From Campylobacterales bacterium (GTDB taxonomy: Bacteria > Campylobacterota > Campylobacteria > Campylobacterales > Sulfurimonadaceae), in assembly GCA_016938735.1 (NCBI GenBank), contig JAFGUB010000008.1:172449-236448 (forward strand): a DNA stretch of 64,000 bases. The letters are read 5' to 3'. A model generated the notes under the pieces. That model was not told where the DNA came from. It did no database searches and saw nothing but the letters and a program-made list of their open reading frames with translations. The position numbers were made by a program, and so were the translations under genes. How positions within the stretch are numbered: position 1 is the stretch's first letter; each line of letters opens with the position of its first letter. Shown here piece by piece: positions 8,558 to 15,805 of the stretch.

Positions 8558-9625
8558 TCAAGGTGCCTTCAGACCGACGATGACGGCGTCGCCGGCCTTG
8601 AGCTCCGAAGATTCGATGACGCTGTAGGTGCCGTCGCTCTGGCTTACATGTACGCCTACCTCAACCGCCTTGCCCTCGCGTAGCACCCAAAGCGACGGGC
8701 TTTTTGGCCCTTTTTGCTGCGCTTTTTTCTGCTGGGGCGGCGTAAAACGCAGCGCGGCGTTGGGGGCGCAGAGCTTTTGCTCCAGCCGCGCGGTGACGAT
8801 CTGCGCCGAAGCCGTCATCCCCGGACGCAGCCGCAAATCGGGGTTGGGCACCTCCACAACCGCCTCATACGTCACCACGCCGCTTACCATCAGCGCATTG
8901 AGCCGCACCTGAGTGATGCGCCCCGTAAAGAGCGTTCCCGCGTAAGCATCCACGCTAAAAAGCACCTCTTGGCCCTCTTTGATCTCCCCGATATCGGCCT
9001 CATCGACACTCACGATCACCTTCATCCGCTCCAGACTTTCCGCCAGTGTAAAGAGGATCGGGGTCTGCATCGACGCCGCTACCGTCTGTCCGGGTTCTAC
9101 TTTACGATCCAGTACGATACCGTCGATGGGGGCGCGCACGATCGCCTTGCCCAGATTGTCGCGGTGGGTCTCCAGCTCCGCTTCAGCCTGCGCGCTTTGT
9201 GCCAAAGCCGCCTTGACCTGTGCGTCGGCGCTCAGCACTGCGTTGCGCGCCTGCTCAAGCTCCTGCTCTGAGGGAAAACGTCCTTGCGTTGATAGTGCGA
9301 TTTTCTCCAGTCGCGCCGCCACGCTGCGTGCGTCCGACTGCGCAGCCTTGGCGACCGCCACATTAGCCTGCGCACGTTCAAGCGCCGCCTGAGAGCTGCG
9401 CACCAGTAATGAGAGCCGCGTGGTATCAAGCCGCGCCATCACCGCTCCCGCATGCACCACGTCATTGTAATCCACCGGCACCTCACTGATCGTCCCTGAT
9501 ACCTCGATCCCCACCTCCACGCTCACCGTCGGCTCCAGATTACCCGTGGCCGAAACCGTCGTAACGAGATCGCGCAGCTCCAAAGGAGCGCTGCGGTAGA
9601 CCACTTTGGGCTCGGCGTTTTGCAT
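8558..9625 (-). CDS. macA: HlyD/MacA-type periplasmic adaptor (N-terminus cut by in-frame TAG)
   Basis: A 355-residue product from the internal ATG at 9625. It has a barrel-sandwich half (VSGTISEVPVDYNDVVHAG), a long helical hairpin (about residues 70-160), the second lipoyl half (IVRAPIDGIVLDRKVEPGQTV) and a beta-barrel region, as in MacA. The same frame continues upstream to an ATG at 9730 that would add a cytoplasmic stub and a membrane anchor, but a TAG codon at 9632-9634 interrupts the end of that anchor. Without it the protein lacks any export signal. This is therefore a nonsense mutation, a sequencing error or a read-through case. The ATPase and permease genes follow directly. Confidence 0.85.
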   Translation of the reverse strand: MQNAEPKVVYRSAPLELRDLVTTVSATGNLEPTVSVEVGIEVSGTISEVPVDYNDVVHAGAVMARLDTTRLSLLVRSSQAALERAQANVAVAKAAQSDARSVAARLEKIALSTQGRFPSEQELEQARNAVLSADAQVKAALAQSAQAEAELETHRDNLGKAIVRAPIDGIVLDRKVEPGQTVAASMQTPILFTLAESLERMKVIVSVDEADIGEIKEGQEVLFSVDAYAGTLFTGRITQVRLNALMVSGVVTYEAVVEVPNPDLRLRPGMTASAQIVTARLEQKLCAPNAALRFTPPQQKKAQQKGPKSPSLWVLREGKAVEVGVHVSQSDGTYSVIESSELKAGDAVIVGLKAP

Positions 9626-9631
9626 CCACCA

Positions 9632-9730
9632 CTACAGCCCCGCGGCCGCCATCGCGATCAGCGCCAAAAGCACCGCCAGACCTCTCCATTTTGAGGGTTT
9701 GACACGCAAGGTCTGCTCTACTGTATCCAT
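9632..9730 (-). pseudogene. Signal-anchor start of the MacA-like gene, ending in TAG
   Basis: Read on the minus strand from the ATG at 9728-9730, this frame gives a basic stub with WRG followed by a hydrophobic stretch (LAVLLALIAMAAAGL), then TAG at 9632-9634, then two Trp codons and the internal ATG of the adaptor. A ribosome-binding-like AAAGGTT precedes the ATG. It fits exactly as the missing membrane anchor of the adaptor, so the gene was presumably intact from 9730 to 8558. A single G/A change would turn TAG into TGG (Trp). Confidence 0.7.
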
Positions 9731-9798
9731 CGTAAACCTTTTTTGCTGCATTGTACACAATCGCGCTAAAGCGGGACTGATGCGCTCGCTCATTGTGT

Positions 9799-9804
9799 TA
9801 TAAT
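9799..9804 (+). promoter_or_regulatory. Putative -10 element of nhaA
   Basis: A perfect TATAAT lies 33 nt before the nhaA start codon. No convincing -35 box is visible, which is common for sigma-70 promoters in Campylobacterota. AAAGAGAGATTGAC follows as the ribosome-binding region. Confidence 0.5.
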
Positions 9805-9837
9805 CCAACCAAACACCCCAAACAAAGAGAGATTGAC

Positions 9838-11118
9838 ATGGTGATACAAGCCTTCTCCAACTTCGTATCCAAAGAGGCGTTCAGCGGTATTTTGCTCTTT
9901 GTGGCCGCCGTGTGCGCCGTACTCGTCGCCAACAGCGGACTTGGGCAGCAATACTTCGATTTCTGGCACATGCATCTTGGCATGGCACTGGGCAGCCATG
10001 TGCTCTCCATGACGCTCGAGCACTGGGTCAATGACGCGCTGATGGCGCTCTTTTTTCTGATGGTCGGGCTTGAGATCAAGCGCGAGATGCTCATCGGTGA
10101 ACTGGCTTCGGTGCAAAAAGCGGCCTTTCCCGTTTTGGCTGCTATCGGCGGTATGGTCGTACCGGCGCTCATCTATGTGATGCTCAACCCCTCCAATCCG
10201 ATGGGATTCGGGGTTCCGATGGCCACCGATATCGCCTTTGCGCTGGGCATTTTGATGCTGCTGGGCAAGCGCGCAAACGTCAGCGCCAAGCTCTTTCTCG
10301 TCGCCCTTGCCGTCGTGGACGACCTCGGCGCGGTGCTCATCGTCGCTACCGTCTACACCGGTGACATACAAGCGCAGTACTTCTTGCCTGCCGCACTCAT
10401 CTACGCACTGATTTGGATTCTCAATCTACGCGGCTGCAAGAGCCTTTTGCCCTACCTCATCTTGGGCATCGCACTGTGGTTTTACATCCACGCCATCGGC
10501 ATTCACGCCACCATCGCCGGCGTCTTACTGGCGATGGCGATTCCTGTCGGCTCCAAGATCGACGAACAGACCTTTTTAAACAACTCCCGAGGGGCACTCG
10601 ATAACTTCGAGCACCATATCGACGAGATTCCCGTCCTCAACCACCACCAAATCGACGCGCTTGAGCAGATCGCCTACGGCTACGACAAAGTGCAAAACCC
10701 GCTGGTACGGCTTGAACACAACCTGCACGGCCTGAGCGCCTTTTTCATCATGCCGCTTTTTGCCTTTGTCAATGCGGGGGTGCTCATCGACATGAGTTCG
10801 CTCTCGGAGCACTTCATGGTGGCATCGGGTGTCGCGCTGGGATTGCTCATCGGCAAACCCGTCGGCATTGTCGGCCTTACATGGCTGGGCGCACGGCTGG
10901 GCATTGTCAAAAAACCCGACAATCTCAGCTGGCCAGAGATCGTCGGGGTAGGCTTTTTGGGCGGTATCGGCTTTACCATGTCAATCTTTATCACCAACCT
11001 CGCCTTTGCCGATCCGCAGCTCATCAACGCAGTCAAGCTGGCCATCTTCTCCTCTAGTCTGCTCGCAGGCATCTTAGGAGCACTGCTGATCGTAAAAGCC
11101 TCCAGGAGTACTCGCTGA
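9838..11118 (+). CDS. nhaA: Na+/H+ antiporter NhaA
   Basis: A 426-residue inner-membrane antiporter with the NhaA hallmarks: an N-terminal helix (FVSKEAFSGILLF), FFLMVGLEIKREM, ATDIAFALG with the catalytic DD pair in ALAVVDDLGAV, and GFLGGIGFTMSIFI near the C-terminus. It exchanges sodium for protons in pH and salt homeostasis. I chose the ATG at 9838 because AAAGAGAG lies in front of it; an in-frame start at 9793 would overlap the -10 box. A long cytoplasmic loop (about residues 240-300) is an insertion often seen in bacterial NhaA of this size. The stop overlaps the start of the following Kef-type gene (TGATG), so the two are coupled. Confidence 0.95.
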   Translation: MVIQAFSNFVSKEAFSGILLFVAAVCAVLVANSGLGQQYFDFWHMHLGMALGSHVLSMTLEHWVNDALMALFFLMVGLEIKREMLIGELASVQKAAFPVLAAIGGMVVPALIYVMLNPSNPMGFGVPMATDIAFALGILMLLGKRANVSAKLFLVALAVVDDLGAVLIVATVYTGDIQAQYFLPAALIYALIWILNLRGCKSLLPYLILGIALWFYIHAIGIHATIAGVLLAMAIPVGSKIDEQTFLNNSRGALDNFEHHIDEIPVLNHHQIDALEQIAYGYDKVQNPLVRLEHNLHGLSAFFIMPLFAFVNAGVLIDMSSLSEHFMVASGVALGLLIGKPVGIVGLTWLGARLGIVKKPDNLSWPEIVGVGFLGGIGFTMSIFITNLAFADPQLINAVKLAIFSSSLLAGILGALLIVKASRSTR

Positions 11119-12725
11119 TGCTCTTTATTATCGTTGTTACGCTCTTTGTGTCGCTGATGATCAATATTTTCCTCAAGCGATTTGCCCTGCCGACCATCAT
11201 CGGCTACATTCTCACCGGTACCGTCATCGCCTATGCGTTTGGACTGCATCAGGCGGTGAACAACCACACGCTTCAAGAGATCGCCGAGTTTGGGGTCGTC
11301 TTTTTGATGTTCACCATCGGACTGGAATTTTCACTGGAGCATCTCAAACGGATGCGCTACGAAGTATTCGTCACCGGAACCCTACAAATCCTCATTACCG
11401 CAGCTTTAGTCTATGCAATCGGGCACTTTGTTCTAGGGCTTGAAGAGCAAATCGCCTTTATCTGCGCACTGGCTATTGCCCTCTCCTCTACTGCCATCGT
11501 GCTTAAGACCTTCAACGAAAGCGGCGAAATCAACCGCGTGCACGGACAGCGCGCATTGGGTATTCTCATCATGCAAGACATTGCGGTCATCCCCATTTTG
11601 CTGATTATCGGCTTTATGAGCAGCAGCGACAAGGAGATCGGTGCCTTACTGGTGCATATGTTCTTCTCCGCTATAGCGCTTTTGGGGATCTTGTGGCTGA
11701 GCAGCAAATATCTGCTTGAGCCTTTTTTCGAGCAGATCGTCAAAACCAACTCCGACGAACTCTTTGTGGGTACCATTCTCTTTCTGGCCATCGGCGCATC
11801 GTATCTGGCGCACGCGATGGGATTTTCCTACTCTCTGGGGGCCTTTATCGCGGGAATGCTGATTGCCGAGACGAAGTACAAACATCAGGCCGAAGCCGAT
11901 CTCGTCCCTTTTAGGGATCTGCTGTTGGGGGTATTTTTCATTACCGTAGGGATGCAGATCAAATTTGATATCATCTTCGTGTACATGCACATCGTCTTCT
12001 TGCTACTTGTGGGGGTCGTGGTGCTCAAATTCGGCATCATCTATTTGCTGGTGCGTGCCAGAGAGAGCCGACGTATCAGCCTCAAAGTCGCCCTCTCTTT
12101 GGTGCAAATTGGGGAATTCTCACTCGCGCTCTTGGAGCTTTCACGCTCTTATGGATTGGTACCTTCGCCCTATGGACAGATCATGATCGTCACCATCGTA
12201 CTCTCCATGATCCTCACGCCCTTTATCCTCAAAAAACTACCTGCTATCTGCGATCTGATCCTACACACCGAAGATCAAACCCCAGAAATCACAGGAGATG
12301 AAGGGGCGATCGCGGGTCATACCATCATCATCGGCTTTGGAGAGTTTGGTCAGAGCGTCGCCCAAGAGACGCTGGAGCGCGGCGAGCTCTACATCGCGCT
12401 TGATAACAACATCGAGATCTTCCACCGCGCCCAAAAGCTGGGTGCGAGCATCGTCTTTGGAAATGCCGCCAAAAAAGAGGTCTTGCTCAGCACCTACCCT
12501 CAAAAGGCCAAAAACGTCATCGTCGCCATCGACAACCCCAAAAAACTCTTACATGTATGCTATACCCTCCTAGAGCTGGTGGAGCATGAGCGCATTATCG
12601 TCAAGGTACACAGCAAAAAAGAGCGCGACGATCTGGCGCATCTGGGGCTGAGCAACATCATTGTCGAAAACGAGATCTCCAGCCACGCGGCCAACGCCAT
12701 CATACGCGATACGCCTCTTGTCTAA
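11118..12725 (+). CDS. Kef-type K+/H+ antiporter (CPA2) with TrkA-N domain
   Basis: A 535-residue protein. About 12 membrane segments of the CPA2 exchanger fold occupy residues 1-380 (FTIGLEFSLEHLKR, SSTAIVLK, SYSLGAFIAGMLIAE). An RCK/TrkA-N NAD-binding domain follows from about residue 395 with GFGEFGQSVA. It probably mediates potassium efflux or proton exchange gated by a nucleotide. It starts on the last base of nhaA, which points to a joint ion-homeostasis operon. The C-terminus overlaps the convergent flgH stop by 4 nt. A palindrome variant at 12549-12558 encodes Leu-His-Val. Confidence 0.9.
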   Translation: MLFIIVVTLFVSLMINIFLKRFALPTIIGYILTGTVIAYAFGLHQAVNNHTLQEIAEFGVVFLMFTIGLEFSLEHLKRMRYEVFVTGTLQILITAALVYAIGHFVLGLEEQIAFICALAIALSSTAIVLKTFNESGEINRVHGQRALGILIMQDIAVIPILLIIGFMSSSDKEIGALLVHMFFSAIALLGILWLSSKYLLEPFFEQIVKTNSDELFVGTILFLAIGASYLAHAMGFSYSLGAFIAGMLIAETKYKHQAEADLVPFRDLLLGVFFITVGMQIKFDIIFVYMHIVFLLLVGVVVLKFGIIYLLVRARESRRISLKVALSLVQIGEFSLALLELSRSYGLVPSPYGQIMIVTIVLSMILTPFILKKLPAICDLILHTEDQTPEITGDEGAIAGHTIIIGFGEFGQSVAQETLERGELYIALDNNIEIFHRAQKLGASIVFGNAAKKEVLLSTYPQKAKNVIVAIDNPKKLLHVCYTLLELVEHERIIVKVHSKKERDDLAHLGLSNIIVENEISSHAANAIIRDTPLV

Positions 12726-13435
12726 AAGGGCCAAACCGCCTGTACCAGCTTGCTGCCCCACCCCTGACGGGTGGCGCGCTCCATATCGCCTTCGCTCGCA
12801 TACATAATCTTTGCATCGCTCATCTGCGCAGAGTTGATCTGATTGTTCTGATCAATGTCATAGGGGCGAATAACCCCGCTGATCTGAAGAATCTGCTTCT
12901 CCTCGTCCACCATAATTTCGCGTCGTCCGCTGATAAAATAGTTGCCGTTTTCAAGTACTTTAACGATACGCGCACTGACCGTGGTACTCAGCGATGCATT
13001 TTTGCTCGCCGCGCCGCTGCCTTTGTAGGCGGAGGTACTTTGGGCATTGAAGCCGATGTTGCTTAGGCCGTTAAGGGTGTTGGCATAGCTTGAGACCGCC
13101 GGATTGCTCGGAGCGGCAAAGGTACCTCCGCCAAGACCGATCGTATCGTTTTCGGAGAGATCTTTACTCATGGTGTTGGAGCTGCGGGCCGTCTCGGAGA
13201 TCACGACGGTGACGATATCGTTGGCGTGCATCGCCTTGTGGTCCGCAAAGAGAGGGTTTTCGCCTTGACCGAAAATGCTGCCGGTTGATGCGAACTCGCG
13301 CTCATCCACCTTGGCGGGCATCTCCTCGACATAGCGCGGCGGTTTGAAATCCATCTCCGGTTCAGTTAACTTCGCGCCGCAGCCGCCAAGCACCAAAATG
13401 CCCAAAGCCGCACTGGAACAAAAGATGAGTTTCAT
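12722..13435 (-). CDS. flgH: Flagellar L-ring protein FlgH
   Basis: A 237-residue lipoprotein. The signal peptide ends in the lipobox LGGC (Cys near residue 19), so it is anchored in the outer membrane, where it forms the L-ring around the flagellar rod. Family motifs are visible: SIFGQGENPLFADHKA, NDIVTVVISETA, VLENGNYFISGRREI and VIRPYDIDQNN. I chose the ATG at 13435 because it gives the signal peptide; a longer frame adds 15 unlikely residues. It stands alone without other flagellar genes, as flagellar genes are often scattered in Campylobacterota. Confidence 0.95.
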   Translation of the reverse strand: MKLIFCSSAALGILVLGGCGAKLTEPEMDFKPPRYVEEMPAKVDEREFASTGSIFGQGENPLFADHKAMHANDIVTVVISETARSSNTMSKDLSENDTIGLGGGTFAAPSNPAVSSYANTLNGLSNIGFNAQSTSAYKGSGAASKNASLSTTVSARIVKVLENGNYFISGRREIMVDEEKQILQISGVIRPYDIDQNNQINSAQMSDAKIMYASEGDMERATRQGWGSKLVQAVWPF

Positions 13436-13555
13436 GGATGCACCTTCGCTTTTTGGCAATGTAAGCAAAAAAGGTTCCACACTTCAAAACGCAATTGTCA
13501 CAGACTGCATGATTTTTACTAGCAACCTAACATCCAAAGTTATACAATAACACCC

Positions 13556-14389
13556 ATGTATCAAATATCCACCATAGAACTGACCCATAGCAGCTTACGA
13601 TCCTACATCGATCAAGTCATCTTCATCGAGCCCTCCGATGATGATACCGCCGTCGAATTCATTCAACTGCCTTTGGTGCGTGAATACCTCCTGATCAATT
13701 TCGGCAATCCCATCCATTACACCCAAGCCCCCAATAACGACCGCCGACAGTTGCGCACCGAAGGGGCCTATCTGCTGGGAAAAACCAAGCAACAACGCCG
13801 TTTTCACGTAACCCTCAATCACCCGGTAGCCTTGGTCCTCTTTAAACCGTGTACACTCTATCTCTTCTCTGATCAAAGCGCAGCGCACTATGTCGATCGT
13901 ATCGTCACCCTACCTTGCGACATCGTCCAGCAAAGCCCTGCTCATTTTGCCCAAAGCATCAACGACTACCTTGTATCGCGCTTTGTACCGCGCAACTTCG
14001 AAGAGATGGTAAGAAATAAGGTTTTCGACATCGTTCAATTTGTCCAACAGCACTACGCCTCCATCAGCGTCGCTAAAGTAGGGCTGCGTTTTGGGCTTTC
14101 AGAGGCGACGCTGTACCGCTACTTCAAGAAGTACATCGGCATCAACCTCGCTACATACATCAAGCACCTCAAATTCGGCGCAATGCTCCAACGGCTCTAC
14201 TACAACGACTACAGCGCTGCCTCAGCGATCGAATGCGGTTTTTTCGATCAGTCGCACTTCATCAAGGAGTTCAAACGCCTCTACAGCGCACCCCCATCGG
14301 CATTTATGAAACTGCTAGAGCAGATGTTTCAAAGCAACGCTGCATCCCGCGACCTCTTTGAGCGATGCTACATCCAATCCAGTCGCTGA
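13556..14389 (+). CDS. AraC-family transcriptional regulator
   Basis: A 277-residue protein: an N-terminal ligand-binding domain of the DUF6597 type (about 1-150) and a C-terminal AraC double helix-turn-helix (about 175-270) with FGLSEATLYRYFKKY and ECGFFDQSHFIKEFKRLY. It probably activates genes in response to a small molecule or stress signal. The 3' end overlaps the start of a PAS-GGDEF gene by 25 nt, so the pair are cotranscribed. That hints that the regulator's signal is linked to c-di-GMP. The 120 nt between this gene and divergent flgH probably holds both promoters. Confidence 0.9.
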   Translation: MYQISTIELTHSSLRSYIDQVIFIEPSDDDTAVEFIQLPLVREYLLINFGNPIHYTQAPNNDRRQLRTEGAYLLGKTKQQRRFHVTLNHPVALVLFKPCTLYLFSDQSAAHYVDRIVTLPCDIVQQSPAHFAQSINDYLVSRFVPRNFEEMVRNKVFDIVQFVQQHYASISVAKVGLRFGLSEATLYRYFKKYIGINLATYIKHLKFGAMLQRLYYNDYSAASAIECGFFDQSHFIKEFKRLYSAPPSAFMKLLEQMFQSNAASRDLFERCYIQSSR

Positions 14390-14628
14390 CACCCCAACTC
14401 TGCGGGATCATCCATCAGCACATCGCTATCTCTTTTATGGATACCGATTTCTGCTTTAGCAACGTCAACGCCTCTTTTTGCGAGATGATCGGTTACGACA
14501 GTGCCGAACTCCTCGGACGCCCGTTTTGCGCTTTTTGCGAAGAGCCGAACAACTTAGTCCTTCCGATGCACCAAGAACACTCCAGCAGCGAGCTTTGCAT
14601 CCGTCGCAAGAGCGGAGAGGCCCTATGA
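14365..14628 (+). CDS. PAS-domain fragment of a frameshifted PAS-GGDEF gene
   Basis: An 87-residue product with the first two-thirds of a PAS domain: FMDTDFCFSNVNASFCEMIGY, then ELLGRP and ending RRKSGEAL before TGA. PAS domains normally continue from this RKSGE strand into another beta strand. That continuation (RLHLHSLRTS...YVAIKESIHERKRLE) exists in the +2 frame directly afterwards and leads into a GGDEF domain. The gene therefore looks split by a one- or two-base indel near 14615-14630. Either part alone has an incomplete PAS fold. Confidence 0.7.
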   Translation: MLHPIQSLTPQLCGIIHQHIAISFMDTDFCFSNVNASFCEMIGYDSAELLGRPFCAFCEEPNNLVLPMHQEHSSSELCIRRKSGEAL

Positions 14629-15203
14629 TTCGGCTCCATCTGCATTCATTACGCACCTCTCAAGATTTCCCGCACCGTTACGTCGCCATCAAAGAGAGTA
14701 TTCACGAGCGTAAAAGACTCGAAACACTCGCTTCCATCGATCCACTGACCAAACTTTACAACCGCGCCCACTTCAATGCTTTGATGGAGTTAGAGCTAAA
14801 CCGCCAGCAGCGTAGCAGCCTGCACGCTTCGCTCATCTTGTGCGATATCGACGATTTCAAAAAGATCAACGACACCTACGGCCACCTCTTCGGCGACAAA
14901 GCCCTCTCTTATGTGGCTCAAACGATCGCGCACAGCATCCGCAAACACGACGTTGCGGCGCGCTGGGGCGGCGAGGAGTTCATCATCCTGCTGCCCGACA
15001 CCCAACTTGAGCAAGCCTTACATGTAGCCCAGAAAATTCGCCTTGCCCTCACCCATGCGGAGTTTCAAAAAACCGTCACGCTCACCGCCAGTTTCGGCGT
15101 GACCCAACTACGCCGCAACGAGAATGCGACAAGCTGGTTCCACCGCACCGACGAAGCCCTCTACAAAGCCAAACAATCGGGCAAAAACCGCGTAGCGCAT
15201 TAG
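14625..15203 (+). CDS. GGDEF diguanylate cyclase part of the split gene
   Basis: A 192-residue product if started at the ATG at 14625, which overlaps the previous stop as ATGA. It begins with the last PAS strand and the linker helix IKESIHERKRLE. A complete GGDEF domain follows (DPLTKLYNR, DIDDFKKINDTYGH, RWGGEEFIILLP, DEALYKAKQSGKN). The intact GGEEF signature means diguanylate cyclase activity is possible. The ATGA overlap could still allow coupled translation, but the half PAS domain at the front argues for a broken gene. The palindrome variant at 15018-15027 encodes Leu-His-Val. Confidence 0.8.
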   Translation: MIRLHLHSLRTSQDFPHRYVAIKESIHERKRLETLASIDPLTKLYNRAHFNALMELELNRQQRSSLHASLILCDIDDFKKINDTYGHLFGDKALSYVAQTIAHSIRKHDVAARWGGEEFIILLPDTQLEQALHVAQKIRLALTHAEFQKTVTLTASFGVTQLRRNENATSWFHRTDEALYKAKQSGKNRVAH

Positions 15204-15205
15204 GC

Positions 15206-15211
15206 TATAAT
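15206..15211 (+). promoter_or_regulatory. Putative -10 element of the YqeY-like gene
   Basis: TATAAT lies 27 nt before the start codon at 15239, overlapping the end of the diguanylate cyclase gene. CCAAGGAAC follows as the ribosome-binding site. No clear -35 box is seen. Confidence 0.45.
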
Positions 15212-15238
15212 GCGCCCAAAACAACCCAAGGAACCCGC

Positions 15239-15682
15239 ATGAACCTACGCGAAACCATCAAAAATGACATCAAAGAAGCCATGAAAGCCAAAGACGCCCT
15301 CAAACGCGACGCCCTGCGGCTACTTGACAGCGCCATGAAACAGATCGAAGTGGATGAACGCAAAGAGCTTAGCGACGCGGACGTCATCGCCATCATCGCC
15401 AAGCAGCTCAAAATGCGCCAAGACTCCATGACCCAGTACAAAGCCGCCGGACGTGACGACCTCTACGACCAAGAGGCCGCCGAGGCCGCCTACTTCGAAG
15501 CCTACATGCCCAAACAGCTCAGCGATGAAGAGCTGGCAGAGGCGCTTAAAACCATCATTGCCCAAGTCGGCGCAACCAGCGTCAAGGATATGGGCAAGAT
15601 CATGGCCGAAGCCAAAAACAGCATCGGCGCTTCCGCTGACGGTAAACGCATCAACGAGTGCGTCAAAACCCTGCTCGGTTAA
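15239..15682 (+). CDS. GatB/YqeY domain-containing protein
   Basis: A 147-residue soluble protein matching the YqeY family over its whole length: LRETIKNDIKEAMKAKD at the start, KRDALRLLDSAMKQIEVD, and KDMGKIMAEAKNSIGASADGKRIN near the end. The family is homologous to the C-terminal tRNA-binding domain of GatB, the aspartyl/glutamyl-tRNA amidotransferase subunit. Standalone YqeY has an uncertain role in tRNA metabolism. It has its own promoter-like TATAAT and stands alone. Confidence 0.93.
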   Translation: MNLRETIKNDIKEAMKAKDALKRDALRLLDSAMKQIEVDERKELSDADVIAIIAKQLKMRQDSMTQYKAAGRDDLYDQEAAEAAYFEAYMPKQLSDEELAEALKTIIAQVGATSVKDMGKIMAEAKNSIGASADGKRINECVKTLLG

Positions 15683-15735
15683 GACCACAACGCTTTTACT
15701 GCTCTTTTTATAAACAACCGCTTGATCTAATACCA

Positions 15736-15760
15736 AGCACTCCTCTGTTCGAGGCGTGCT
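15736..15760 (+). promoter_or_regulatory. Hairpin in the leader of the Cache-CheW gene
   Basis: AGCAC-T-CCTC, loop TGTTC, GAGG-C-GTGCT can form a nine-pair stem with one T/C mismatch. No T-run follows, so it is not a typical terminator. It lies 46 nt before the start codon of the Cache-CheW gene and 10 nt downstream of TTGATCTAA, so it may be a leader structure. Confidence 0.35.
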
Positions 15761-15777
15761 ACCATACGCTTCTATAC

Positions 15778-15793
15778 GTTACCAAAGGGTAAC
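15778..15793 (+). promoter_or_regulatory. Inverted repeat directly before the Cache-CheW ribosome-binding site
   Basis: GTTACC-AAAG-GGTAAC is a perfect 6-bp inverted repeat that ends one base before AAGGAG (15795-15800), the ribosome-binding site of the gene at 15806. It could be a repressor site or an RNA hairpin that affects initiation. Confidence 0.35.
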
Positions 15794-15805
15794 AAGGAGC
15801 TTTAC

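Noticed and set aside
9790..10371. Minus-strand open frame opposite nhaA
   Set aside because: nhaA is unmistakable on the plus strand; the opposite frame is charged, repetitive and without domain features.
14600..14640. Programmed ribosomal frameshift in the PAS-GGDEF gene
   Set aside because: No slippery heptamer and no clear downstream pseudoknot; a plain indel or sequencing error is simpler.
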